From assembly GCA_902489335.1 (NCBI GenBank), contig CABTZO010000005.1, forward strand, positions 1-37,662: a DNA stretch of 37,662 bases. The letters are read 5' to 3'. Origin of the DNA: an uncultured Oscillospiraceae bacterium (GTDB lineage: Bacteria > Bacillota > Clostridia > Oscillospirales > Acutalibacteraceae). The position numbers and the translations under genes are program-made. Below are positions 22,655-31,083 of this stretch, in pieces. The notes under the pieces were generated by a model. That model saw only the letters and a program-made list of their open reading frames with translations, was not told the origin of the DNA and searched no databases. Positions within the stretch are counted from its first letter, which is position 1, and every line of letters starts with the position of its first letter.

Positions 22655-23050
22655 TTATTTCGTCTTGCTGTTTTTATTATAATAAATCAGTTCAACAGAT
22701 GTAGATCCTATCATAATAAAGAAAAAATAAAACTGTTTAATAAGCACTTCTAAATATTTACCAAAAATTCCGGGTGTTACGGAAATTAAAATCAAAACAA
22801 TAATCGGTGGTAAAGAAAAAATAAGAAAATCAATTAAAGCTTCTTTTCTGTCAGAAACATTAAGAATATTATAGGCAAAAAACATTGATGTCAAAAGATA
22901 AATAAGAATGTTACAAATATTATGACCGACTATCATAGAATACAGAAAAGTTTTACTGACAGATTCAAGAAATGCCGAAGACAGTAAAAAAAGCGATATC
23001 AATGCAATATAGTAAAACGGATACTTAAGCCATAAATATTTACGTTTCAT
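22655..23050 (-). CDS. small four-helix membrane protein of unknown function
   Basis: The 131-aa protein starts MKRKYLWLKYPFYYIALISLFLLSSAF. It has four hydrophobic segments (about 11-27, 40-58, 70-90, 100-120), few charged residues between them and a basic tail. I do not recognise the family. A GTG start 12 nt upstream exists but lies inside the GGAGG site; ATG 23050 with GGAGG 5 nt away is better. It follows the MurE-like gene by about 35 bp on the same strand, so the two may be co-transcribed. That would suggest a wall-related membrane role, but this is only context. Confidence 0.7.
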   Translation of the reverse strand: MKRKYLWLKYPFYYIALISLFLLSSAFLESVSKTFLYSMIVGHNICNILIYLLTSMFFAYNILNVSDRKEALIDFLIFSLPPIIVLILISVTPGIFGKYLEVLIKQFYFFFIMIGSTSVELIYYNKNSKTK

Positions 23051-23085
23051 ATTAACCTCCACAGTGACTATCTATTTTAATGAAT

Positions 23086-24594
23086 TTATAAATTTTCATT
23101 ATAATTCTTTAAATATCTTCGTGCTATTGAGAGATCACTCTCTATCTCTTTATACTCGCCTTTTACGTAGTCGTATGTATCTATACCTTTGCCCGCTAAG
23201 AAAAGAACTGTTTTGTCATTGTTTTTTGCGTGCCTGAAGGCACTTTTTATTCCGTCTTCCCTGTTATCATAGCTCTCAATCTCACAAGTATAAGCCTTCG
23301 CAATCTCTGTCATTTTTTCTGCAATTTCAGACTGAGGTTTTGACCCCGGATCATCGGGAACAAAAATAGCTATATCAGAATTCTTTGCCCCTATATCAGC
23401 CAAATCAAATAGTCTTCCTTTTGCCTTATCACCCGGTGCTCCATATACAGAGATGATTTTATAACCTTTATAAATTTCTTCTATTGTCTCAAAACTCTTT
23501 TCAAAACTTATGGCATTGTGAGCATAGCTAACCCATACAACTATTTTTTTATCGTTTGAGACAAGTATATTATTTCGTCCTTCAACACGTGCATCAAACA
23601 GACCCTTTTGTATTGATTTTATATCAGCTCCGAAGAACAATGAAATATAAATTGCACACAGAGCATTTTCAACATTATAATTACCGGGTTCATTTATTGA
23701 AAAATCATTTTCATGATTTTCAAAAATCGCGGTGAAATTCGTTATTAGTTCTTTGTGCCTTATATTTTTTGCATAGATATCAGCTTTATCATTGTCAAAC
23801 GAAAAGGTCTTCGCTTTAGTTTTACTTTTTTCTATTTCTTTTTTCACCGTATCAAGACAGTCGGTATCCAGGTTATAAATAAAGTTTTCTGATTGACAAG
23901 CAAGTTTTAATTTTGAATATAAATAGTCTTCAAAATTTGGATGTTCTTTTTCGCTTATGTGATCTTCCCCTATATTCAAAAATGCACCCATATTGAATTT
24001 CACACCGGTAACACGATCATATTTCAGTGCCTGAGAAGAAACTTCTAATATCACGAACTCAAGTCCGCTGTTATATGCATTGCTCAAATGTCTATATAAT
24101 GTAATCGCTTCAGGTGTAGTCAATTTTGCCGGTGTATCTGATATTCCGTCATATATATCTATCGAAGATATAATACCACAGGGCTTTTTATTATTTTTAT
24201 ATAAATATACGTCAAAGATTGATTTTAAAAATTTTACAGTTGTGGTTTTTCCTTTAGTTCCTGTTACTCCTATTATTTTTAATTTTTTATCAGGATAATC
24301 AAAAAAATATGCGGCAACTATAGCCATAGATTTCCTTATATCTTTTACAATAACAGTAGGAACATTTAAATTATAGTCTTTTTCAGAAACATAAGCCACA
24401 GCACCATTTTCAAAAGAACTTAGTAAATATTGTTTTTTAAACGCTGAGCCTTTACAAAAAAAGAGACACCCTTTTTTAACTTCACGAGAATCATATGTTA
24501 TATCCTCAACAATCGTATTACTGTCTAAGTTGACACAATCTGCAAGTAAATCTTTATCTTTTAACAAATTTATGATATCAATCAGTTTTTTCAT
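23086..24594 (-). CDS. murE: MurE-like UDP-MurNAc-tripeptide ligase, probably not meso-DAP type
   Basis: The 502-aa Mur ligase adds the third residue to UDP-MurNAc-L-Ala-D-Glu. It has the P-loop GVTGTKGKTTT (109-119), KLTTPEA (157-163), EVSSQAL (184-190) and Lys228, a candidate carbamylated lysine (YSKLKLA). YAHN (357-360), VYGAPGDKAKGR and PDDPGSKP (413-420) follow. Meso-DAP enzymes have DNPR at the last site. YAHN, GAPG-K and DDP are instead close to streptococcal L-lysine-adding MurE, as I recall that family. It lies outside any dcw cluster and may be the only MurE or a second one. The neighbour is an arginase-family gene, so L-ornithine is another possible substrate. ATG 24594 has AGAGGTG upstream. 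Confidence 0.82.
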   Translation of the reverse strand: MKKLIDIINLLKDKDLLADCVNLDSNTIVEDITYDSREVKKGCLFFCKGSAFKKQYLLSSFENGAVAYVSEKDYNLNVPTVIVKDIRKSMAIVAAYFFDYPDKKLKIIGVTGTKGKTTTVKFLKSIFDVYLYKNNKKPCGIISSIDIYDGISDTPAKLTTPEAITLYRHLSNAYNSGLEFVILEVSSQALKYDRVTGVKFNMGAFLNIGEDHISEKEHPNFEDYLYSKLKLACQSENFIYNLDTDCLDTVKKEIEKSKTKAKTFSFDNDKADIYAKNIRHKELITNFTAIFENHENDFSINEPGNYNVENALCAIYISLFFGADIKSIQKGLFDARVEGRNNILVSNDKKIVVWVSYAHNAISFEKSFETIEEIYKGYKIISVYGAPGDKAKGRLFDLADIGAKNSDIAIFVPDDPGSKPQSEIAEKMTEIAKAYTCEIESYDNREDGIKSAFRHAKNNDKTVLFLAGKGIDTYDYVKGEYKEIESDLSIARRYLKNYNENL

Positions 24595-24674
24595 TTTGCA
24601 CCTCTTTTTAACAGTTTATCATATTAATTTGATTAAATAAAACAAATTTGACACTTTAATTATTAATCTAACAA

Positions 24675-24683
24675 TGCTATACT
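24675..24683 (+). promoter_or_regulatory. extended -10 promoter of the arginase-family gene
   Basis: TGCTATACT is an extended -10 (TGN plus TATACT). Transcription would start near 24690, which leaves room only for the ATG at 24715 with GGAGAT before it. A TTGACA at 24648-24653 is too far (24 bp) for a normal spacer. Confidence 0.5.
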
Positions 24684-24714
24684 CTCAATGTTTGAAATAA
24701 ATGATGGAGATAAT

Positions 24715-25599
24715 ATGAAAAACTTAAAATTATATTGCATAAACAACTGCTCAGGGGTTGATGTAAAAGGCTTAAAAAACAGTGTTTATGACATACTCGA
24801 TTACTGTAAAGAAAACAATAAAAGCATTGAGATTTTAGAAGAAAATGAAGATATCAAGTCTTCCAGAGATAGTTTAAAAAATTATGGAAAAGTAATAGAT
24901 ATAAGCAACAAAATATTTAAATATGCAAATAAAATCATAAATCAAGGTTTTGTTCCACTGGCTTTTGGTTCAGATCACTCTATGGCCATCGGAAGCGTTT
25001 CTGCAAGTGCAAATTGCTATGATAATATCGGTCTTGTATGGGTTGATGCCCACTCTGATATAAATACGGAAGAAACAAGTCCGAGTGGCAATATTCATGG
25101 CATGCCCGTTTCTTTTTTGCTTGGAGAAGGAAATGATATATTTTCAAATATCGGAAACTTTAAGCCTAAAATAAGACCGGAAAATATTGTTTATATTGGT
25201 CTGAGATCTGTCGATCCGGGAGAAGTTGATATTCTTAAAAAACTTGGTATCAAAACTTATTACTACACCGAAGTTGAAAAAAGAGGTTTAGCTGAGGTTG
25301 TAAATAAAGCAATAAATGATCTTTCCGATTGTAAAGACATACACCTTTCATTTGATTTTGACTCTATGAATCCAAAAGTTTTTCCTGCAGTATCTATTCC
25401 GGTTGAAAATGGCTTTAATCAAGAAGATGTATTGTATATATTTGAAAAATTTATTTTGACAGACAAAATAATTTCAATTGATATAGTAGAATACAACAGA
25501 GATTTTGATAGAAACGGAGTTTCCTTAGCTTTTGCAAAAGAACTACTCGAGAAAATTGAAGAATTTGCAAAGTTTAAAGGATCAAAATTTTCTAATTAA
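24715..25599 (+). CDS. arginase-family ureohydrolase
   Basis: The 294-aa protein has all six metal ligands of the ureohydrolase fold: His88 (GSDHS), Asp111, His113 and Asp115 (DAHSD), and Asp214 and Asp216 (SFDFD). ETSPSGNIHGMP (120-131) is close to RocF arginases, which bind arginine there and release ornithine and urea. The loop after the second Asp pair departs from the family: SMNPKVFPAVSIP replaces the usual xxDP...TGTP, and the Thr facing the active site is Ile228. The substrate could therefore be arginine or another guanidino compound. An earlier in-frame start (24688) would precede the likely transcript start. The gene stands alone, divergent from murE. Confidence 0.78.
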   Translation: MKNLKLYCINNCSGVDVKGLKNSVYDILDYCKENNKSIEILEENEDIKSSRDSLKNYGKVIDISNKIFKYANKIINQGFVPLAFGSDHSMAIGSVSASANCYDNIGLVWVDAHSDINTEETSPSGNIHGMPVSFLLGEGNDIFSNIGNFKPKIRPENIVYIGLRSVDPGEVDILKKLGIKTYYYTEVEKRGLAEVVNKAINDLSDCKDIHLSFDFDSMNPKVFPAVSIPVENGFNQEDVLYIFEKFILTDKIISIDIVEYNRDFDRNGVSLAFAKELLEKIEEFAKFKGSKFSN

Positions 25600-25671
25600 T
25601 TTTAATTTCCTTATTAACTTTAAGTATATTTCATAATTAAAATTGAATATTTGTCTTTTTTTTAACAATAA

Positions 25672-25747
25672 TTAGCAACGCGCAATAAAAAAGTCAATAT
25701 AAATCGTTTTATTTGTAACAATTTATATTGACTTTTTAAGTTGCTAA
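25672..25747. repeat. large nested inverted repeat overlapping the serC promoter
   Basis: Outer arms TTAGCAAC/GTTGCTAA (25672-25679 with 25740-25747) enclose perfect 17-bp inner arms AAAAAGTCAATATAAAT/ATTTATATTGACTTTTT (25688-25704 with 25721-25737). The right inner arm contains the serC -35 hexamer, so this could be a DNA-level operator. As RNA it could end the upstream arginase-family transcript. Confidence 0.75.
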
Positions 25748-25757
25748 ATTCTATAAT
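25728..25757 (+). promoter_or_regulatory. serC-serA promoter
   Basis: TTGACT (25728-25733), an 18-bp spacer and TATAAT (25752-25757) lie about 35 bp before the start codon. The short leader excludes a T-box or riboswitch between this promoter and serC. Confidence 0.7.
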
Positions 25758-25790
25758 GGTATTTAACATTTATATTTGGGAGGAATTAAA

Positions 25791-26873
25791 TTGAAGAGAG
25801 TTTACAATTTTTCAGCCGGACCGTCTACTATGCCGGAAGAGGTATTAAAACAAGCAGCCGATGAAATGCTTTGTTACAAAGATACCGGTCAATCTGTTAT
25901 GGAGATGTCTCACAGAAGTAAAGAATTCGAAGAAATCATAAATCACGCGGAAGAACTTGTCAGAGAAGTTATGAATGTTCCTGACAACTATAAAGTTTTA
26001 TTTTTACAGGGTGGTGCTTCAACTCAATTTGCCGCTATTCCACTTAATTTTATGCAAAAAAATCATAAAGCCGACTACATTATCACCGGAAACTGGGCAA
26101 AAAAAGCATATCAAGAAGCAACTAAATACGGCGACTGCAAAATCGTTGCCAGTTCTGAGGACAAGACTTATTCATATATACCAAAGACAAAGAGAGAAGA
26201 TTTCAGAACAGATGCTGATTATGCTTATATTTGTTTTAACAATACAATTTACGGAACTTTATATCCCGAAATTCCGGATACCGGTGATGTTCCTTTAATT
26301 GCAGATATTAGTTCTTGCATTTTGTCAGAACCTCTTGACATTTCAAAGTTTGCAATGGTATATGGCGGAGCTCAAAAAAATGTAGCTCAAGCAGGTCTTG
26401 TTATCGCAATAATCAGAGAAGATATGCTCGGAAACGCTCATAAAATGTGTCCTGCCATGTTGAACTATCAACTTATGGCTGAAAACAAGTCACTTTATAA
26501 TACTCCGAATTGCTATGGTATATACATCTGCATGCTCGTTTTGGAGCACATCAAAAAACTTGGCGGACTTGAAAAAATGAAGGAATTAAATGAACGTAAG
26601 GCAAAGCTTCTTTATGATTATTTCGATCAAAGTGAGCTCTTTAAAGCAACAGTTGAAAAGCCCTATCGTTCGCTTATGAATGTTCCTTTTGTTACTCCGG
26701 ATGCAGAACTCGATAAGAAATTCATCGAAAAATGTAAAGAAAACGGATTGATAAACATTAAAGGTCACAGATCAGTTGGCGGAATGAGAGCTTCAATATA
26801 TAATGCTATGCCCTATGAAGGTGTTGAAAAATTAGTGGAAGTTATGAAAGAGTTTGAAAAGGAGAACAAGTAA
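25791..26873 (+). CDS. serC: phosphoserine aminotransferase
   Basis: The 360-aa class-V aminotransferase starts at TTG 25791 (MKRVYNFSAGPSTMP after initiation), with GGGAGG 7 nt upstream. An in-frame TTG at 25776 overlaps that ribosome site and is rejected. SAGP near the N-terminus, QGGAST, ITGNWAKKA and YGGAQKN, with the PLP lysine at 196, are all canonical. It converts 3-phosphohydroxypyruvate and glutamate to phosphoserine. It overlaps serA by one base. Confidence 0.95.
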   Translation: MKRVYNFSAGPSTMPEEVLKQAADEMLCYKDTGQSVMEMSHRSKEFEEIINHAEELVREVMNVPDNYKVLFLQGGASTQFAAIPLNFMQKNHKADYIITGNWAKKAYQEATKYGDCKIVASSEDKTYSYIPKTKREDFRTDADYAYICFNNTIYGTLYPEIPDTGDVPLIADISSCILSEPLDISKFAMVYGGAQKNVAQAGLVIAIIREDMLGNAHKMCPAMLNYQLMAENKSLYNTPNCYGIYICMLVLEHIKKLGGLEKMKELNERKAKLLYDYFDQSELFKATVEKPYRSLMNVPFVTPDAELDKKFIEKCKENGLINIKGHRSVGGMRASIYNAMPYEGVEKLVEVMKEFEKENK

Positions 26874-28036
26874 TGTATAACGTACTGAAATTAAATAAGA
26901 TTTCAAATGTAGGAACTGTTCTGTTTGATAAAGAAAAATACAACTGTGCAGACGATATTACAAATCCGGATGCTGTTCTTGTAAGAAGTGCAAAAATGCA
27001 CGATTTTGAACTCTCAGAAAATCTTATTGCAATTGCAAGAGCAGGAGCCGGGGTAAACAATATTCCATGTGAAAAATGCATAGAAAACGGAGTTGTCGTA
27101 TTCAATACACCGGGAGCAAATGCAAATGCCGTAAAAGAACTTGTAATTTGTATGTTACTTTTGACTTCAAGAAAGATTATTCCCGGAATTGAATTTGCAA
27201 AGAGCCTTGCCGGAAAAGGAGATGAAATTCCGAAGCTTGTAGAAAAAGGAAAGTCTGCTTTCGCAGGACCCGAAATTAAAGGAAAAACTCTCGGCGTCAT
27301 CGGTTTAGGTGCAATAGGAGCAAATGTTGCTAATGCAGCAATAAACCTCGGGATGAATGTTAGAGGTTTTGATCCTTATATATCAATAGATGCTGCGTGG
27401 AACCTAAACACCTCTATTATACATTCTAATACTCTTGACGATATCTTTGAAAACAGTGATTATATCACTATGCACTTACCCGCAAATGACGACACAAACA
27501 ATATGATTAACAAAGAAGCAATTGCAAAAATGAAAGACAATGTCCGTATTCTCAATTTTGCAAGAGGAAGCCTTGTTAACACAGATGATTTGGTTGAAGC
27601 TTTGGAAAACGGAAAAGTTGCAGCATATGCAACAGACTTTGTAGATGAAAAGTTAATCGCAACAAGCGGAGTTATACCTGTTCCTCACCTTGGTGCTTCT
27701 ACTCCGGAATCTGAAGATAACTGTGCAAAAATGGCAGTCGCACAAATTATTGATTACATTGAAAACGGAAACATAAAGAATTCTGTAAATATGCCGACTT
27801 CAATTATGGATAGGACTGCGCCCGTCAGAGTTTGTGCCATCCACAAAAATATTCCTACAATGATCAGCAAGATAACTCAACCGTTTACTGATGCCGATGT
27901 CAATATAAGCGATCTCTTAAATCGTTCAAAAGGTGATTTTGCCTACACAATGGTTGATGTTGAGCAAGCAACCGACGAAATTATTGAAAAAATTAATAAT
28001 ATAGAAGGTATGATTAAGGTAAGAGTTTTGAAATAA
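26873..28036 (+). CDS. serA: D-3-phosphoglycerate dehydrogenase
   Basis: The 387-aa protein has a substrate domain with RAGAGVNNIP, an NAD-binding loop GVIGLGAIGANVANAA, NFARGSLVNTDDL and HLGASTPESEDNC, which carries the catalytic His region. A short C-terminal ACT domain (about 320-387) probably senses serine. It makes 3-phosphohydroxypyruvate for SerC. This compact form without the long intervening domain is common in clostridia. No serB is seen; the phosphatase must be encoded elsewhere. Confidence 0.94.
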   Translation: MYNVLKLNKISNVGTVLFDKEKYNCADDITNPDAVLVRSAKMHDFELSENLIAIARAGAGVNNIPCEKCIENGVVVFNTPGANANAVKELVICMLLLTSRKIIPGIEFAKSLAGKGDEIPKLVEKGKSAFAGPEIKGKTLGVIGLGAIGANVANAAINLGMNVRGFDPYISIDAAWNLNTSIIHSNTLDDIFENSDYITMHLPANDDTNNMINKEAIAKMKDNVRILNFARGSLVNTDDLVEALENGKVAAYATDFVDEKLIATSGVIPVPHLGASTPESEDNCAKMAVAQIIDYIENGNIKNSVNMPTSIMDRTAPVRVCAIHKNIPTMISKITQPFTDADVNISDLLNRSKGDFAYTMVDVEQATDEIIEKINNIEGMIKVRVLK

Positions 28037-28073
28037 TTGTGATTTAGTCACATATAAACTTTTTAAAAATAAG

Positions 28074-28079
28074 ATATAA
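28074..28079 (+). promoter_or_regulatory. -10 element for ccdA
   Basis: TATAAT lies two bases before a hairpin. Transcripts from it should begin near 28086, inside the left arm. No good -35 is present. Confidence 0.4.
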
Positions 28080-28080
28080 T

Positions 28081-28109
28081 CTCCCTTGAATATTCAAGGG
28101 AGATTTTTT
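28081..28109 (+). terminator. serCA terminator-like hairpin that contains the ccdA ribosome site
   Basis: Perfect 10-bp arms CTCCCTTGAA/TTCAAGGGAG (28081-28090 with 28093-28102) are followed by A and T6, then ATG 28111. The GGGAG of the right arm is the ccdA Shine-Dalgarno. A transcript running in from serA would terminate here or have the site masked. Confidence 0.75.
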
Positions 28110-28110
28110 G

Positions 28111-28752
28111 ATGAAATTTTTATTTACTTTTTTTGAGGGGTTGCTTGCTTTTATTTCGCCCTGTATCTTGCCTCTTCTCCCCTTATATTTATCATATTTT
28201 GAGGGTGGGGTTGTAAACAGAAAAAAAACAAAGACACTGATCAATGCAATGTTCTTTGTTTTGGGATTTTCGATTACTTTCGTTCTTTTAGGTGTTTTAG
28301 CCGGTACTTTAGGAAAAATATTGATTGAACATCAAAAAACAATTAAGATTGTTTTAGGTTTAATTGTTTTTTGTTTTGGGCTCTCTTTCTTTGGAGTTTT
28401 TAAGCGCGATATTTTCAAAGGGACTGTAAAATATGAAATAAAAAATGATTTGAAATTTTATAATTCTCTTCTGTTTGGTATAATTTTTGCTTTGAGTTTC
28501 ACACCCTGCCTGGGAGTTTACTTAAGTTCTGCTTTAATAGCCGCAGCAACCGCCGGAAGCCACATTAAGGGAGCATTGTTACTTTTTTGTTTTTCTCTCG
28601 GACTCGGTATTCCTTTCATTGTATCTGCTCTTTTGTTAAATCAAATAACACTGACTTTTTCATTTATAAAAAATCATTATAAAATCATAGAAAAAATAAG
28701 TGGAAGCATTTTGATTATTATGGGAATATTAATGATTTTTCAATTAATATAA
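28111..28752 (+). CDS. ccdA: CcdA/DsbD-type thiol-disulfide membrane transporter
   Basis: The 213-aa protein has six hydrophobic segments. The two redox cysteines sit in FISPCILPLLPLYLSYF near the N-terminus and SFTPCLGVYLSSAL in the middle, both with Pro next to Cys as in CcdA. CcdA moves reducing equivalents from cytoplasmic thioredoxin across the membrane. Its partner is the thioredoxin-like protein encoded 10 bp downstream. No cytochrome-c genes are nearby, so the pair probably serves general thiol reduction. ATG 28111 is used; a TTG one codon earlier is in the hairpin's T run. Confidence 0.9.
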   Translation: MKFLFTFFEGLLAFISPCILPLLPLYLSYFEGGVVNRKKTKTLINAMFFVLGFSITFVLLGVLAGTLGKILIEHQKTIKIVLGLIVFCFGLSFFGVFKRDIFKGTVKYEIKNDLKFYNSLLFGIIFALSFTPCLGVYLSSALIAAATAGSHIKGALLLFCFSLGLGIPFIVSALLLNQITLTFSFIKNHYKIIEKISGSILIIMGILMIFQLI

Positions 28753-28762
28753 GGAGTTTGTT

Positions 28763-29338
28763 ATGAAAGAAAAAACTAAAAAAATTGTTTTACTTGCCGT
28801 TATTATTGTTCTGATAATTCTTTCGGCGGTGTTTTGGTATTTGAATAAAAAAAATATAAATGTATTACCCTCACCGTCAAATCAAAGCACAGAAATCGAC
28901 GAAAATACAAGCGAAAAAGCACCCGATATCACTGTTACCGATATAAACGGCAATAAAGTAAAGCTATCCGACTTTACAGGAAAAACAGTTGTTCTTAACT
29001 TTTTTTCAAGTCATTGCCCGCCTTGCAGACAAGAAATTCCTGATTTTCAAAAAGCTTACCAAAAATATAGTAAAGATGATGGCATTGAATTTCTCTTTGT
29101 CAGCATAATCGGCGCTTTGGGCGAGAAAAAAGATGACGCAAAAAACTATTTCAATAAAAACAATTTTAATTTACCGCTCTATTTGGATGAAGATGCATCG
29201 GCGTCGGATGCATTTGGCGTTAGTTCCATACCACACACTTTCATTATAGATAAAGACGGAACCATTAAAAGATCGAATTTGGGAATGATGGATTATGAAA
29301 CCTTGCAATCCGAGATTGAAAAGCTTTTGAATAAATAA
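28763..29338 (+). CDS. membrane-anchored TlpA/ResA-like thioredoxin
   Basis: The 191-aa protein has an N-terminal helix (about 8-26), a Ser/Thr/Pro linker and a redoxin domain with LNFFSSHCPPCRQEIP (active cysteines 85 and 88) and SIPHTFIIDKDG, including the cis-proline loop. It works on the outer face and is re-reduced by CcdA. AAGGAG lies 6 nt before ATG 28763. The substrate proteins are unknown. Confidence 0.9.
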   Translation: MKEKTKKIVLLAVIIVLIILSAVFWYLNKKNINVLPSPSNQSTEIDENTSEKAPDITVTDINGNKVKLSDFTGKTVVLNFFSSHCPPCRQEIPDFQKAYQKYSKDDGIEFLFVSIIGALGEKKDDAKNYFNKNNFNLPLYLDEDASASDAFGVSSIPHTFIIDKDGTIKRSNLGMMDYETLQSEIEKLLNK

Positions 29339-29355
29339 ATATATTTATTATCTTA

Positions 29356-30279
29356 TTAAAGCACCATGCTTGCAAAACTGAGAAGCAGCGGCAAGGTTAA
29401 GAGTGATAAGAGTGTTGACAAAGATACCAATGTAGCTGCCGATTTTTCGCCGACATTATATTTTGCGGCGAACATAGCTTCAATTGCGGCAACAGGAGTT
29501 CCCGCTCCTATAAGACAAACAAGAGCGGCCGTTTTGTCGATCTTTATAATATAAAGAAATCCAAGCACAATTAAAGGTACAACGACAAGTCTTAAAAATA
29601 TTGCATAATATTGCTTCCATTGCTTAAAGTCGTCTTTTTTCAAAAGTGAAAGATAATACCCTATTATAATCATAGGAAGAGGCGCATTCATATCGGATAA
29701 CATTTCAAGCGACGAAATTACGATTTTTGGCAATGTAATCTGAGTAAGCATAATTACAAGGCCTATGAAAACAGCCAAAACACCGGGATTTAAAATGATT
29801 TTTTTTACAGAAAACTTTTCTTTTCCCGAGCTCATCATAAACAGTCCGTAAGTCCAGACAAAAATATTAAACACCCCGAGATAGACGGCTCCATAGAAAA
29901 CCCCTTGATCTCCAAGCAAAGATTGTTCTAAAGGAAGACCCATAAATCCGGCGTTCGAAAATATTACAGCAAATCTATATAGCTTTTCGGAAGCTTTATT
30001 TTTATCTCTTATAAAAACGTATGCAACAAATATCGAAATAATGAAACTGATAAAAGAAACTAAAGCAACAATACCAAGGCTTTTAATTTGAGAAAAGTCA
30101 ACTTTTCTATAAAAAGAATTGATTATTGTTGCAGGACAAACAAAGAGCAAAACGAAGTCGGTAATTGATTTTGCCGACTTTTCATCTATGATTTTGGCTT
30201 TAGCGGATATTATTCCGATAACAACCATAACAAACAGAATTAAAACTTGCCCGAATACAACCGAAAAACTATCTAACAA
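29356..30279 (-). CDS. AEC family transporter (auxin efflux carrier / malate permease type)
   Basis: The 307-aa protein has about ten hydrophobic segments. FVLLFVCPATIINSF and FSNAGFMGLPLEQSLLG match the AEC fold halves, and GAGTPVAAIEAMFAAKYN near the C-terminus is typical. Bacterial members export or import organic acids, but the substrate cannot be told. The start is TTG 30279 with GAGG 7 nt upstream. It follows the YycJ-like gene by 12 bp on the same strand, so it is probably in the murA operon. Confidence 0.88.
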   Translation of the reverse strand: MLDSFSVVFGQVLILFVMVVIGIISAKAKIIDEKSAKSITDFVLLFVCPATIINSFYRKVDFSQIKSLGIVALVSFISFIISIFVAYVFIRDKNKASEKLYRFAVIFSNAGFMGLPLEQSLLGDQGVFYGAVYLGVFNIFVWTYGLFMMSSGKEKFSVKKIILNPGVLAVFIGLVIMLTQITLPKIVISSLEMLSDMNAPLPMIIIGYYLSLLKKDDFKQWKQYYAIFLRLVVVPLIVLGFLYIIKIDKTAALVCLIGAGTPVAAIEAMFAAKYNVGEKSAATLVSLSTLLSLLTLPLLLSFASMVL

Positions 30280-30291
30280 TTTATAACCTCA

Positions 30292-31080
30292 TTAAAATAT
30301 AAATGCTTTACTGCCTTTTATCGGCGATGCCACTTCTATTAAATAATCTTTAGTCTCTTTTGCTCCGACAGCTCCGAGAGAACTTGTAACAGCTTTAAAA
30401 GAAAGACTCGGCAGGTTGTTTTTTTCGCTCAAATGTCCCAAAATAAACCTCGTCGTATTTTCGGAAATCAATTCTGCGGCAAAATTTGCCGCAACAAAAT
30501 TTGAAAGGTGTCCGACATTAGATGATATTCTGTCTTTCAAAGCAGCCGGATAATAACCGTATTTAAGCATTTTGGGATCATAATTAGTTTCAAGCAATAT
30601 TCCGTTACAACCGATTATTTTTTTCTTCATATCCTCTGTTATTTCCCCGGTATCAGTAGCCACACAGAAACTTGAGTCAGATCTGAAATATATTTTATAA
30701 CCACAACTTTCGTTTGAATCGTGACTGGTTGCAAAAGGCTCTATTTTCATATTACAAATTTCAGTTCCGGAACCTATTTCATGATATTCATCCAAAGAAT
30801 TCAAAATTCCCTTTTCCAAAAGCGCTTTTAAAGTTCCCCTTGTTGCAAAGACTGGAACTTTTTTATTTTTCAAAAACACTTTAAGACCACAAACATGGTC
30901 GTAATGCTCATGTGTTATAAATATAGCTTTTATATCGTTTGTCGAAATTCTATTACTTTCAAGAGCGGATTTTGTTGCTGAATAAGATTTTCCTATATCA
31001 ATAAGTATTCCCCCTGCGCTGTTTCCGGCGTACGAGGAATTACCTTTGCTTGATGAATATAAGTTTATAAATTTTGCCAT
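30292..31080 (-). CDS. MBL-fold metallohydrolase (YycJ/WalJ-like)
   Basis: The 262-aa protein has SSKGNSSYAG near the N-terminus, GGILIDIGKSYSATKSAL, the metal motif THEHYDHVCGL (HxHxDH), FATSHDSNESCGYKI, ATDTGE and a late LGHLSEKNNLP. This pattern matches YycJ/WalJ proteins, thought to be nucleases linked to cell-wall/replication control through the WalRK locus, but there is no walRK here. It begins 3 bases after the murA stop. AGGA overlaps the end of murA. Confidence 0.85.
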   Translation of the reverse strand: MAKFINLYSSSKGNSSYAGNSAGGILIDIGKSYSATKSALESNRISTNDIKAIFITHEHYDHVCGLKVFLKNKKVPVFATRGTLKALLEKGILNSLDEYHEIGSGTEICNMKIEPFATSHDSNESCGYKIYFRSDSSFCVATDTGEITEDMKKKIIGCNGILLETNYDPKMLKYGYYPAALKDRISSNVGHLSNFVAANFAAELISENTTRFILGHLSEKNNLPSLSFKAVTSSLGAVGAKETKDYLIEVASPIKGSKAFIF

Positions 31081-31083
31081 TTA

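Noticed and set aside
25600..25790. T-box leader before serC
   Set aside because: No T-box sequence is present, and the promoter lies only about 35 bp from the start codon.
28044..28244. Antisense 66-codon frame at the start of ccdA
   Set aside because: It overlaps a well-supported membrane-protein gene and its hairpin, and has no independent evidence.
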